The notes: a model not told the origin generated them from the letters alone. Shown: positions 11,441-21,756, numbered from the stretch's first letter. The stretch is DNA of 64,000 nucleotides from Polyodon spathula (GCF_017654505.1 NC_054540.1:41790554-41854553), one strand, 5' to 3'. Program-made: numbers and translations.

Positions 11441-12388
11441 CTAGTTTAAATGCTTCCGAACCTGCTCGAGGATCTTTTCTCCAAGTAGACTGGTTCCCTT
11501 GTTATTTAAATGCAGTCCATCCCGTCTATACAGATAGTCCTCGTTGTAGAATGTGGTCCAATGATCAAGATAGGTGAAGCCTTCCCGTGTGCACCACGTC
11601 TTCAGCCATGCGTTTTGATTAATTATTTCCAGCTGTCCATATGGTCCTTTGCAAGGTGCGGGTAGTATACCAGAAAATACCACAGTTTTGGTTTTCTCTT
11701 TTAATTTCCTTCCTAGCTCTCTGAATTTGTTTTGCAGGGATTTTGGTCTGTCTCTTCCAATGTTGTTTGTACCGATGTGGACGACTACTACCGGGTCGTC
11801 TCCTGTTCGTTCTAGGAGCCTGTCCACGTTTTCAGTGATGTGCTTGACCGAGGCTCCCGGAAGGCAGCACACTGTTGTAGTAAGGGGGTCCAAACTGCGA
11901 ACTGAACTTGCTGTGTTTCTCAATATGGAGTCCCCAACAATCATGACCTCCCTTCTTTTTGCTGTCTGGTCACCACTGTCAATAGGGTCCTGGATGTTGT
12001 TCCTTTCATTCTCTTGTTGTTGGTTCTGCTCATCAAAATTCTGAAGTGACTCAAATTTGTTGGTTGTTTTGATTTCTGGTGGTTGTGTTTGACGAAGTTT
12101 CTTTTTTTCCCTGCTTCTGCCTACCTGAACCCAGCTGTTCTGACCTTCTATCTCCCTGGTGGCTTTCAGTCTGTTAGGGGTGATGCAGACTTCCATGAAT
12201 TGTGGGTGTGCCAGTTCCTCAAGATCTTGTTGCTGTCTCACTTCTTCCAGCTCCATTTCTAGCATGCTTACTAGTTTATGCAAATCCTGGATCGCGCGGC
12301 ACTTTACGCACACTTGGTTTAGCTCCGCTGGGTTTTCTCGGATTTCCCACATCAAGCAGGTGTCACAGATTACAGGCTTGAAGACCAT
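11441..12388 (-). CDS. LINE C ORF1, intact, zinc-finger/coiled-coil/esterase protein
   Basis: 315 codons with a clean ATG and stop. N-terminus: CDTC at residues 8-11 and CVKC near residues 27-30, a possible zinc-binding pair, followed by a coiled coil at about residues 34-60 (LHKLVSMLEMELEEVRQQQD). A low-complexity basic linker follows. The SGNH-hydrolase domain fills the C-terminal half: MIVGDSILR with the nucleophile serine, HIGTNNIGRD, SGILPAPCKGPYG, and the end block DGLHLNNKGTSLLGEKIL with the Asp-x-x-His-type pair. An ORF1 of this design is typical of CR1-like elements, where it binds element RNA or assists the RNP. A second copy of the same length lies at 62813-63760 with one nonsense codon. 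It is separated from ORF2 by a short gap. Confidence 0.9.
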   Translation of the reverse strand: MVFKPVICDTCLMWEIRENPAELNQVCVKCRAIQDLHKLVSMLEMELEEVRQQQDLEELAHPQFMEVCITPNRLKATREIEGQNSWVQVGRSREKKKLRQTQPPEIKTTNKFESLQNFDEQNQQQENERNNIQDPIDSGDQTAKRREVMIVGDSILRNTASSVRSLDPLTTTVCCLPGASVKHITENVDRLLERTGDDPVVVVHIGTNNIGRDRPKSLQNKFRELGRKLKEKTKTVVFSGILPAPCKGPYGQLEIINQNAWLKTWCTREGFTYLDHWTTFYNEDYLYRRDGLHLNNKGTSLLGEKILEQVRKHLN

Positions 12389-12439
12389 GTTGAGGGTTTT
12401 TTTTTTTTTTTTGAAGTTTAGTTTCTTCTGCAGCTGTCA

Positions 12440-12806
12440 GCCTGCTTTCAAACTGCTTCTAAACTGCTCTGTACTTTTCCACGCTGTACTTCTCCCACTC
12501 GCTGTCGCTTCCACTCGCTGTCGCTGGGAAGACTGCCTCGTTTAACTGCGTTGTTCTGCTGTGCTGTCGGCTCCTCCCCTCGCCCGTGTCTCAAAACGGC
12601 GCTGAATTTGAATCAGCTGCTCCGAGTTTCAGCTTGTTTGTTATCAGAAAAACACACACGCGGCTGTGTTTCCCCAATGTCCTCTGTTTTCTGATTAAAG
12701 CAATTCAAGATGCAATTTCTCCTTTCTGCTTCTAAACTGCTCTGTACTTTTCCACGCCTGTACTTCTCCCACTCGCTGTCGCTTTCACTCGCTGTCGCTG
12801 GGAAGA
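12440..12806 (-). promoter_or_regulatory. Tandem 5' UTR monomers of LINE C
   Basis: The block TTCTAAACTGCTCTGTACTT followed by TCCACGC, CTTCTCCCACTCGCTGTCGC and CGCTGGGAAG occurs at about 12456-12533 and again at about 12730-12806, a period near 275 bp. Within each block the motif CACTCGCTGTCGCT is itself doubled. Likely the element's internal promoter region, by analogy with monomeric 5' UTRs of other LINEs. Confidence 0.65.
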
Positions 12807-13041
12807 GGACCTAATACTGATCCCTGTGGTACACCACTGGTTACCACACTCCATTCTGAGGTTTTTCCTCTAATCAGTACTTTCTGTTTTCTACATGTTA
12901 ACCACTCCCTAATCCATGTACATGTGTTTCCTTGAATCCCAACTGCGTTCAGTTTGAGAATTAATCTTTTGTGCGGGACTTTGTCAAAAGCTTTCTGGAA
13001 ATCTAAATAAACCATGTCATATGCTTTGCAATTATCCATTA
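12807..13041 (-). mobile_element. LINE B, piece 2 (RT core fragment)
   Basis: Continues the family sequence exactly from piece 1 (GAGGACCTAATACTG) through GVPQGS and YLDFQKAFDKVPHKR and stops at ATTATCCATTA. The missing continuation (ATCCTCAAAAAAATCAAG) resumes at 15113, so this is one older LINE opened by a second insertion. Confidence 0.82.
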
Positions 13042-13097
13042 TTACATACTCCACAATAAATAATTGTACGAAAATATTTCGTGATTTGTGTTTGTCT
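13042..13097 (+). repeat. 56-bp flank shared with the Gmr1-like locus
   Basis: In reverse complement this matches 28908-28965 (landmarks CACAATAAATAATTGTA and GTGTTTGTC), the DNA just outside the complete Gmr1-like element. It is not LTR sequence, because the other LTR junction at 23815 lacks it. Confidence 0.65.
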
Positions 13098-13394
13098 CTG
13101 GGACAGAAATATGAGTTCTGGTGATGAATCTTCCTCCTGACCTGTGAGGGCGCTAAAGAACGAGAGGAGAAGTATCTGGAAGGGCTGGCCTGACAGTTCG
13201 TTTCCGGGTCAGGGAAGTGGGTCAGCCTGGAAAGAAGCAAGACTTTGTTGTAAGACCATATTGATTTGAAAGGTAAACGAGAGGCAGCTGCAAGTAATAA
13301 GGCAGCAGCAACCGTTTACTTAGATATCATGCGGGATTACATATAGGGGCCAGGGTAACGCTGATCTTTTCCTTCGTTTGGGTAACGTGAGGAG
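13098..13394 (+). repeat. Gmr1-family LTR, 5' portion
   Basis: Plus-oriented LTR fragment that begins TGGGACAGAAATATGAG (start TGTGACAG in the intact LTRs) and runs through GAGGGCGCTAAAGAACGAG and CATGCGGGATTACATATA. It is interrupted by LINE F and resumes at 14701. Confidence 0.8.
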
Positions 13395-14700
13395 AACATA
13401 AGAACATAAGAACATAAGAAAGTTTACAAACGAGAGGAGGCCATTCGGCCCATCTTGCTCGTTTGGTTGTTAGTAGCTTATTGATCCCAAAATCTCATCA
13501 AGCAGCTTCTTGAAGGATCCCAGGGTGTCAGCTTCAACAACATTACTGGGGAGTTGATTCCAGACCCTCACAATTCTCTGTGTAAAAAAGTGTCTCCTAT
13601 TTTCTGTTCTGAATGCCCCTTTTTCTAAACTCCATTTGTGACCCCTGGTCCTTGTTTCTTTTTTCAGGCTGAAAAAGTCCCTTGCGTCGACACTGTCAAT
13701 ACCTTTTAGAATTTTGAATGCTTGAATTAGGTCGCCACGTAGTCTTCTTTGTTCAAGACTGAACAGATTCAATTCTTTTAGCCTGTCTGCATATGACATG
13801 CCTTTTAAGCCCGGAATAATTCTGGTCGCTCTTCTTTGCACTCTTTCTAGAGCAGCAATATCTTTTTTATAGCGAGGTGACCAGAACTGCACACAATATT
13901 CAAGATGAGGTCTTACAAGTGCATTGTACAGTTTTAACATTACTTCCCTTGATTTAAATTCAACACTTTTCACAATGTATCCGAGCATCTTGTTAGCCTT
14001 TTTTATAGCTTCCCCACATTGCCTAGATGAAGACATTTCTGAGTCAACAAAAACTCCTAGGTCTTTTTCATAGATTCCTTCTCCAATTTCAATATCTCCC
14101 ATATGATATTTATAATGTACATTTTTATTTCCTGCGTGCAGTACCTTACACTTTTCTCTATTAAATGTCATTTGCCATGTATCTGCCCAGTTCTGAATCT
14201 TGTCTAGATCATTTTGAATGACCTTTGCTGCTGCAACAGTGTTTGCCACTCCTCCTACTTTTGTGTCGTCTGCAAATTTAACAAGTTTGCTTACTATACC
14301 AGAATCTAAATCATTAATGTAGATTAGGAATAGCAGAGGACCTAATACTGATCCCTGTGGTACACCGCTGGTTACCACACTCCATTCTGAGGTTTTTCCT
14401 CTAATCAGTACTTTCTGTTTTCTACAAGTTAACCACTCCCTAATCCATGTACATGTGTTTCCTTGAATCCCAACTGCGTTCAGTTTGAGAATTAATCTTT
14501 TGTGCGGGACTTTGTCAAAAGCTTTCTGGAAATCTAAATAAACCATGTCATATGCTTTGCAATTATCCATTATCGATGTTGCATCCTCAAAAAAATCAAG
14601 CAAGTTAGTTAGGCACGATCTCCCTTTCCTAAAACCATGTTGACTGTCTCCCAGGACCCTGTTACCATATAGGTAATTTTCCATTTTGGATCTTATTATA
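13395..14700 (-). mobile_element. LINE F, 5'-truncated copy inside the LTR
   Basis: Begins with the AACATAAGAACATAAG tail and ends at TTATTATA in the middle of the RT domain, so only the 3' 1.3 kb was reverse-transcribed. It separates the two halves of a single LTR. It is almost identical to the same region of LINE C, including the shared residues DARDFFSLKK. Confidence 0.88.
13470..14684 (-). CDS. LINE F partial ORF2, open RT C-terminal half
   Basis: 404 codons without a break. Contains [50 protein letters not shown] (catalytic ADD), the TFNREKCKVLH block and the C-terminal conserved region ending LGSISY. The first methionine at 14684 lies inside the RT domain and is not a true start, because the 5' part was never inserted. 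It is functionally dead as it lacks the endonuclease and the RT fingers, but the intact frame marks the insertion as recent. Confidence 0.8.
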   Translation of the reverse strand: MENYLYGNRVLGDSQHGFRKGRSCLTNLLDFFEDATSIMDNCKAYDMVYLDFQKAFDKVPHKRLILKLNAVGIQGNTCTWIREWLTCRKQKVLIRGKTSEWSVVTSGVPQGSVLGPLLFLIYINDLDSGIVSKLVKFADDTKVGGVANTVAAAKVIQNDLDKIQNWADTWQMTFNREKCKVLHAGNKNVHYKYHMGDIEIGEGIYEKDLGVFVDSEMSSSRQCGEAIKKANKMLGYIVKSVEFKSREVMLKLYNALVRPHLEYCVQFWSPRYKKDIAALERVQRRATRIIPGLKGMSYADRLKELNLFSLEQRRLRGDLIQAFKILKGIDSVDARDFFSLKKETRTRGHKWSLEKGAFRTENRRHFFTQRIVRVWNQLPSNVVEADTLGSFKKLLDEILGSISY

Positions 14701-15112
14701 GGACTGAGAGAGCAGCTCTCGGAGTGAAAATATGTGTTGTTTGTTGTCTTTGTTTGTTTGTTTGTTTATAATTGTCTGTCTTTTTCGCACCACTAGACAG
14801 TTAAAGCACACCTCCGGAGCTGTCGCCATGTAAAGCACTATCCGGAGCACCACTGCACAGACCACCTGTACGTTTGAATATCACCCAGGACTGGTGACCG
14901 TGCCTTTGTTTCTGTTTGAGACTGTATTGTGTTCTTAACCATCCCTGCGCTTTACACATTGTTCTGTACTGCCAGGTATTTATTATTCGACGGTCGCCAG
15001 ACCTGGAAACAGCACAAATAAACACTTGTTCCCTGAATTACCATTATCTGTTCATCACTCCTGCACCGCTTCACCACTATACCTGTTCCCCTTACCAACC
15101 ACTTTGCCACAA
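14701..15112 (+). repeat. Gmr1-family LTR, 3' portion
   Basis: Starts GGACTGAGAGAGCAGCTCTC, passes CACACCTCCGGAGCTGTCGCC and ends CCACTTTGCCACA, which is the reverse complement of the TGTGGCAAAGTGG terminus at 28189. Together with 13098-13394 it makes one nearly full LTR. Confidence 0.82.
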
Positions 15113-16697
15113 TCCTCAAAAAAATCAAGCAAGTTAGTTAGACATGATCTCCCTTTCCTAAAACCATGTTGACTGTCTCCCAGGACCCTGTTACCATATA
15201 GGTAATTTTCCATTTTGGATCTTATTATAGTTTCCATAAGTTTGCATATAATAGAAGTCAGGCTTACTGGTCTGTAGTTACCTGGTTCAGTTTTGTTTCC
15301 CTTTTTGTGGATCGGTATTATGTTTGCAATTTTCCAGTCTATCGGTACCACCCCTGTGTCAAGAGACTGCTGCATGATCTTGGTTAGCAGTTTGTAAATA
15401 ACTTCTTTCATTTCTTTGAGTATTATTGGGAGGATCTCATCCGGCCCAGGGGATTTGTTTATTTTAAGAGCTCCTAGTCCCTTTAACACTTCTGCCTCGG
15501 TTATGCTAAAGTTATTTAAAACTGGATAGGAACTGGATGACATGTGGGGCATGTTGTCTGTATCTTCCTTTGTAAAAACTTGTGAAAAGTAATATTCTAT
15601 TTTCTATACTTCCTATTTTTTTTTCTTCATCTACGATTTTGCCATTTGTATCTCTTAGACATTTAACCTCCTCTTTGAATGTTCTCTTGCTGTTGTAATA
15701 TTAAAAAAACATTTTGGAATTGGTTTTAGCCCCCTTAGCAATGTTCATTTCTATTTCTCTCTTGGCCTTTCTAACTTCTTTTTAGACTTGCGTTTGCAGT
15801 TCCGTGTACTCTTTCTGTGTACTTTCTTTTTGGTCCCTTTTTAATGCTCTGTAAAGTGCCTTTTTTCACTGAATATATTTTTTACTTGATCTATTAAACC
15901 ATTTTACAATTTAGTTTTACATTTAGATTTGTCTACTTTAGGGATGTAATTGTTTTGCGCCTCTAGTACTACATTTTTGAAGAACAGCCATCCTTTTTCT
16001 GTGGATGTTTTCTCTATTTTACTCCAGTCTACTTCTGTTAGTCTCTGTTTCATACCTTCACAGTTTGCTTTTGTAAAATTGTAAACCTTAGCTTTAGTCA
16101 TTACTTTTGGGGTTTTAAAAAACACTTCAAATGAGACCATGTTGTGGTCTGAGTTTGCCAGGTCAGGTTCTGGTTCTCTGACCTCTGTTTTAGTTGTTCT
16201 ATCTTCGATATTTGAAAAGACTAAATCAAGGCATGCCTCCCCTCTAGTGGGTGCCTTGACAAATTGTGTTAGGAAGCAGTCATTTGTCATTTCTACCATT
16301 TCTATTTCTTCCTTCGTGCTACCCACCGGTTTTCCCATTTTATTTGGGGGAAGTTGAAATCCCCCATTAGTATGGCTTCTCCTTTGTTACACGCATTTCC
16401 AATGTCATTGTATAATAGATTATTGGGCTCACCGTCTGAATCTGGCGGTCTATAGCATGCTCCTATTATTATGCCCTTTGAATTTTTGTCTGTTATTCTG
16501 ACCCATATTGATTCGGTTTTATTTTCTTTGTCCAGGTTTAACACCTGGGCTTCAAGACTGTTTCTTATGTATAGTGCTACCCCTCCTTCTTTTCTTTCCT
16601 GCCTGTCTTTCCTATACAGTGTATACCCACAAATATTATATTCGTCCCCATCACTCTCAGACAACCAAGTTTCTGTACACCTATCACATCATGTTAT
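15113..16697 (-). mobile_element. LINE B, piece 3 (RT N-terminus and endonuclease), decayed
   Basis: Minus-strand ORF2 remnants: HGFRKGRSCLTNLLDFFED to KSPGPDEILPIIL (15055-15552), linker, then endonuclease blocks FVKAPTRGEACLDLVFSN and NSDHNMVSFEV (15904-16338) and GDFNFP, GVALYIRNS (16302-16664). Frames are broken at about 15590, 15780 and 15900. The family match fades at about 16697, just upstream of VTETWLSES, so LINE B was 5' truncated. Confidence 0.83.
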
Positions 16698-19309
16698 TAC
16701 CTGGGTATCCAGGTCTTTTTCATGGTTGGTACCTGGTTCCAGATTCTCTACCCGTGCCAACCTCTAGTTTAATCAACAAAAATCAGATTAATCAAGGTTA
16801 GGGTGTTTTGCTCAATCTCTGTTGAGATCACTACAATAATCCCTCCTCTGTTTCTGGGGTCACATTAGCCTGACAGCATCAAGAGCACCAATATTAAATC
16901 CGACTGATTGATTTATAAAAGGTAGAAACGTGTGTGTTTAATTAGTTAATTTTTAAAGTAAAATACATAGGACCGACTTTAAAAAGACATAGCAGCGTCC
17001 ATTGATTTGAATGCAGTACATGTTGCTTCTTTGGTATGCAGTGTCAGACTGCAGGATTTCATTCTGGTGTGTTTGAATGAGAACAAGGCTGACGCCTTCT
17101 TATTTTGTAATGACACTTTTTGTGCTCTGCCTTTATACCCCATGGCAGAGGAGAATGAGGTGCTGTGGTGTGCATTACTGCCACAGTGGCATGGCTCTCC
17201 ACTGTAGCCATTCTCAAAACCTGACTTAAATCTGCAAGCTTCAAAGCAGTAGATCTGTCATTTCTACATCCATGTACAAACACTGACACAATCTTTTTTT
17301 GCTGTTTGTTTGTTTGTTTGTTACTTTTTTGTAGTTTACATGTATTTGTTTCTTTAGTTAACAGGACTGTAGTTTTAGACTTCCTCCTTCATTTAACCCT
17401 GCTTGAAACTAACCATTTAAAAAAAAAAAAAAATGCATAGAAAGTTCCTTCATTAATTGCACTATAATTTACAAACTAATGGACACAGAAAAAATGAGCC
17501 ACAGCAGGCTATGCTGGTCTTTCATTTGACTCTACAATCTATTCTAAAATTAAATTGCTTAGCTTAAACCACACTGTGGTTAGTAGTTCTTCATACTTTT
17601 TGTCTCATTGATTAAGATGCCAATTTGGATGCCACCTTCTGAAATTCAATTGGATTCAAATCAAGCTACAAATAAAGAAAAAACTTGTGTTATATTACCC
17701 TTTTTTCATTTAGCCTTGTAGCCTTACATTGCTTTTTGAATGCATCCATATTTGCAATCATAAATTTCACCTGGGTTGATTTCACTGGGGAGACTAATCT
17801 GTTAAAATCAAGACATGGCCTGATGTTCCTTGGCGTTAGTAGAATCAAAGGATTAGACCTATTCATGTGTTATAATTATCTCCTAATAGTACTCATTACC
17901 AAGATGCTGCAGGAACAAGTTTATCAGTATAGCGTATGTCCTCCTTGATCAACTTGTACAATACTGCATTTCTAAAACAAAAAAAGAAAACATTTTGAAA
18001 ATATTTACCATTCTGTCAACATAAAAAGTTACCATTTACACACAGCCTATATAAAGCATAATTGGCACATTTTTATAAATGTGAATGTAAATTAATTGAC
18101 TGGCATTCAAGTGGTTTCAACACTTATCTATTGATCATCATTATCTAATGAGCGTGGATTTGTCTATTCTAGTTAGAAACCCTATGTACCAATATTCTCG
18201 GACTACATAGATAATGTTACCAAGATTTGTGCTAACTGGCTTTGTTGCTTATATGTTTTCCACGGATTGAGATTGGGAGGGCTTTTCAGAGTACAGGCCA
18301 GGAATTGATACTGGTTGTTATACGATTCTGAACAGTTTACAACAGGCCCTTCATTGCAAAAAGAATGATTATCCATTTAAACACTGACAGAGTGAGAGCC
18401 CTGCCTGTAAATAGTGTGGGTGTTTGTGTGTGCTTTGCAAAGCCCTGCCTGTAAATGGTGTGTTTGGGTGTGTTGTGGTGGTGGTTGGCAGGTATGGGGT
18501 TAATTCCTGTCCATAATATAAAACGTATGAGATATATGTATATACTTTTTTTTTTTTTTTTTTTTTACATTCTTTTAGAAAAAAAAAAAAAAATTGTTAT
18601 ACAGATTTGTATGTGCCAGTTTACACGTGTTTACACAGTAGGTGTTCAGTGGAACTGCGTCTGTTTTCAACACCTCGAGGCAGGCACAGTCAGCTGGCAG
18701 ACGCATTCCTCCTCCATAGAGTACAATGCAGTCCTCATACAGGAAGTAGTTTTATATTTTCTTTTTATGTAGTATTAGAAACAATGAGATTTTGGTTTTA
18801 TAGTTTTGTGTGTATGTATACCCTTTTACATGTGTACGTGGGTATATCCACATACCCGTTTCTTTTGAAATGTGTATTTTATTATATTTTTTCACTGTTT
18901 TGTAGTCGTGTTGTATATGCACTCATTTTAAAAATATAGCTTATGTTTCATTTTCCATTTAAATGCAAATGTGATGCAAATGTTACATATACTGAATGAA
19001 AAAAAAACTTTACAGTTGTATCTGATAGTATATATTTTTAAATGTGTACATTCAGATATAATTTCTAAATCAATTTAACATTTAGCTAAATATTTAACTG
19101 GCCAGTTAAATCTGGAGTTTGTATGCAAATGAGCTCTGCTCGATTTGTGCTTTTATGTAATTTGATTGGCTCTTGTAATGCTGAAATTTGGATATTTACT
19201 GATTATATTTATAATTTATAGCCAAATGTACACATTTAAAATATATATATACAATAAATAAAAATATTGTGGAAATTATGTCTGGGGAAAAATACAAGAT
19301 TTAGTTAAT

Positions 19310-19310
<1 letters not shown>
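16698..19310. other. No recognisable gene or element
   Basis: AT-rich sequence with only short open frames, a 14-A run at 17419-17433 and poly(T)/poly(A) at 18548-18592. A short motif near 19079-19104 (TTTAGCTAAATATTTAACT) recurs inverted at 41754-41835. I see no exon, RNA gene or known repeat. Confidence 0.5.
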
Positions 19311-19384
<74 letters not shown>

Positions 19385-19393
19385 TGAGAGAGA
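19311..19393. repeat. (GA)n microsatellite
   Basis: About 40 GA dinucleotide repeats with minor interruptions near the right end. Confidence 0.97.
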
Positions 19394-19779
19394 CTCTCTC
19401 TTATCACTGATTAGCAACTGATCTGTTGATCTTAGTCAAGTGTTGTGATTCTTGGTCTCCCAGTACATGGCTTGTCACTGACAGAGTGTGTCTACTTATA
19501 CCGTCTCGCAAGGCTTGAAATTGTTGGCTATGAGCACCCAAGATGGCGAGCCACAGTACGCTGCCTTAGTCCAGCCTCCAACATGCCGATTGCAGATGTG
19601 ACAGATGTGGCATATTGTTTTTTTTAATTAGGTGATTAAGTGCATGCTTTAGTCAAAGTCACTCAGGCACGTATTGGTCAAGGATGAATGATTGAGTGAT
19701 TTAAAAGAAATCAAAAACATTTAGTCAATGTCCATCATTTATATACCTTATTATTTAAGTAAATGTGTTATAATAGTGA

Positions 19780-19814
19780 TGTGTGTGTGTGTGTGTGTAT
19801 GTGTGTGTGTGTTC

Positions 19815-19875
<61 letters not shown>
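19780..19875. repeat. (GT)n-(TA)n compound microsatellite
   Basis: GT repeats to about 19812, then about 29 TA repeats from 19818 to 19875. Confidence 0.96.
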
Positions 19876-19876
<1 letters not shown>

Positions 19877-19949
19877 CATGGCAGGGAGGTTTTAAATTCC
19901 TCCCTGCCAAAAACCTGTGCATATGCACGTTTTTGTGTAATTATTTGAA

Positions 19950-20988
19950 TATAAGAACATAGTTTACAAACGAGAGGAGGCCATTTGGCCCATCTTGCTC
20001 GTTTGGTTGTTAGTAGCTTATTGATCCCAGAATATCATCAAGCAGCTTCTTGAAGGATCCCAGGATGTCAGCTTCAACAACATTACTGGGGAGTTGATTC
20101 CAGACCCTTATGATTCTCTGTGTTAAAAAAAAAAAAAAAAAGTGCCTCCTATTTTCTGTTCTGAATGCCCCCTTCTCTAATCTCCATTGTGACCCCTAGT
20201 CCTTGTTTCTTTTTTCAGGCTGAAAAAGTCCGTTGGGTCGACATTGTCAGTACCTTTTAGAATTTTGAATGCTTGAATTAGGTCGCCGTGTAGTCTTCTT
20301 TTTTTAAGACTGAATAGATTCAATTCTTTTAGCCTGTCTGCATATGACACGTCTTTTAAACCCAGAATAATTCTGGTTGCTCTTTCAAGAGCAGCAATAT
20401 CCTTTTTGTAGCAAGGTGACCAGAACTGAACATAATATTCAAGATGAGGTCTTACTAATGCATTGTACAGTTTTAGCATTACTTCCCTTGATTTAAATTC
20501 AACACTTTTCACAATGTATCCGAGCATCTTGGTGGCCTTTTTTATAGCTTCCCCACATTGTCTAGATGAATACATTTCTGAGTCAACAAAAACTCCTAGG
20601 TCTTTTTCATAGATTCCTTCTTCAATTTCAGTATCTCCCATATGATATTTATAATGCACATTTTTATTTCCTGCGTGCAGTACCCTACACTTTTCCCTAT
20701 TAAATGTCATTTGCCATGTGTCTGTCTAGTTCTGAATCTTGTCTAGATCATTTTGAATGATCTTTGCTGCTGCAACAGTGCTTGCTGCTCCTCCTGTTTT
20801 TAGGTAATCTGTGAATTTAACAAGTTTGCTTACTATACCAGAATCCAAATCATTAATGTAGATTAGGAATAGCAGAGGACCTAATTCTGATCCCTGTGGT
20901 AGAAGTATAATAGTCAGTCTTATTGGTCTGTAATTACCTGGTTCAGTTTTTTTTCCCTTATTGTGGCTCTGTATTGCTAATTTATTCA
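19950..20988 (-). mobile_element. LINE G, 5'-truncated and decayed
   Basis: A tail ATAAGAACATAGTTTACAAACG is followed by ORF2 C-terminal remnants on the minus strand (20177-20710 with EIEEGIYEKDLGVFVDSEM, 20726-20989 with [19 protein letters not shown]). The catalytic block is altered to KFTDYLKTGG in place of KFADDTKVGG. An internal deletion at about 20902 joins distant RT segments. More diverged than C or F. Confidence 0.85.
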
Positions 20989-21102
20989 AAATACGAGGAG
21001 GAGGGGTGTGTGTGTGTGTATGTGAGGGAGAGATAATGTAGATTACATTGTTAAATATATAAACCTATAAACCTATAATAGTAGCCTACTATTAAAGTTG
21101 TA

Positions 21103-21302
21103 TTCTAGTCTGTTCAAAAGTGCAATACTCGCTCATAGTACAAAATATTTATTCGTTTAAAAGTCTTCAAATTGTTCATTAGAATTTATTATTCTGATGA
21201 AGATCGATTTGACGGACAATATCCCACACCTATCCCAAATCTTTTAATCTAATAAATATTTTGTACTACGAGCGAGTGTTGTGCTTTTTGAACAGATTAG
21301 AT
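21103..21302. repeat. Fold-back (inverted repeat) with about 58-bp arms
   Basis: The left arm 21103-21161 (CTAGTCTGTTCAAAAGTGCA start, TACAAAATATTTATTCG) is the reverse complement of 21244-21302 (AATAAATATTTTGTACTA, TTTTTGAACAGATTAGA) with a handful of mismatches. The loop is about 82 bp. It lies directly upstream of the Penelope fragment. Confidence 0.75.
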
Positions 21303-21423
21303 TTTATTATTTTGGATGCACCTCGACTCCAGTTGCATCATCAGTCCGTACTGGCCAATTTTCAGTCCGTATTAAGCCAATTTTGCGTCCAAATGGCTCT
21401 TCTCTGCGTTTTCTTCTTTTTAA

Positions 21424-21756
21424 CACAACACATCTATAATATCATACGCAAAAAAGAATCACAAACGCCTCTAGTAGCACACTTTCTATGACAAAACTTA
21501 GAATCTCTGAAGATTACAGGGCTGCAGAGGAACCAGAACTGGACAATCGGAGAAAGGAAATGGAGAGAAAAAGACTGGATCAACAAACTACTTTCCGGCT
21601 GGGCCTAAACATTAGAATTCTACGATAGACCTAAACTAGAAAAGGAGATTCGAAGCAAAAAACAGAAAAATAAATCCAAAAAGAGTCGGATGGCCCGTGC
21701 ATCTTTCTTTCCCTGGAAAACCAACCAAGTGTGGGGTTCTCAGGGAAACAAAGTTC
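21424..21756 (+). mobile_element. Penelope-like element, 3' end (endonuclease C-terminus + 3' UTR)
   Basis: Encodes the C-terminal part of a Penelope GIY-YIG endonuclease in two frames (HIYNIIRKKESQTP, then ITGLQRNQNWTIGERKWREK) and 3' noncoding sequence. The same stretch appears in reverse complement at 36585-37110, which identifies it. It is 5' truncated, as is usual for retroelements copied from the 3' end. Confidence 0.75.

Larger units (their letters stand above)
8414..12806 (-). mobile_element. LINE C, full-length CR1-like element
   Basis: Complete from the 3' tail (8414-8450, four TAAGAACA-type units) to two 5' UTR monomers ending at 12806. ORF1 is intact and ORF2 is almost complete but frameshifted. 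It lies inside LINE B: the family sequence AATAGCA|GAGGACCTAATAC is split between 8413 and 12807. Little or no target-site duplication is visible, only a possible 1-2 bp. This is the best copy in the window from which to read the structure of the family. Confidence 0.9.

Noticed and set aside
11649..12044. Open frame antisense to ORF1, also at 63021-63416 and 2805-3272
   Set aside because: It recurs only because ORF1 itself is conserved. No motif, no start context, and it is not independent of the esterase frame.
12785..13240. 151-codon frame joining RT and unknown sequence
   Set aside because: Chimera of LINE C 5' UTR, LINE B piece 2 and LTR sequence.
17007..17207. Possible host exon in the 16.7-19.3 kb region
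   Set aside because: Short frame without splice context, domain or conservation evidence.
21190..21225. CTGATGAAG as a second hammerhead motif
   Set aside because: No GAAA partner with a helix between, so it fails the minimal pattern.
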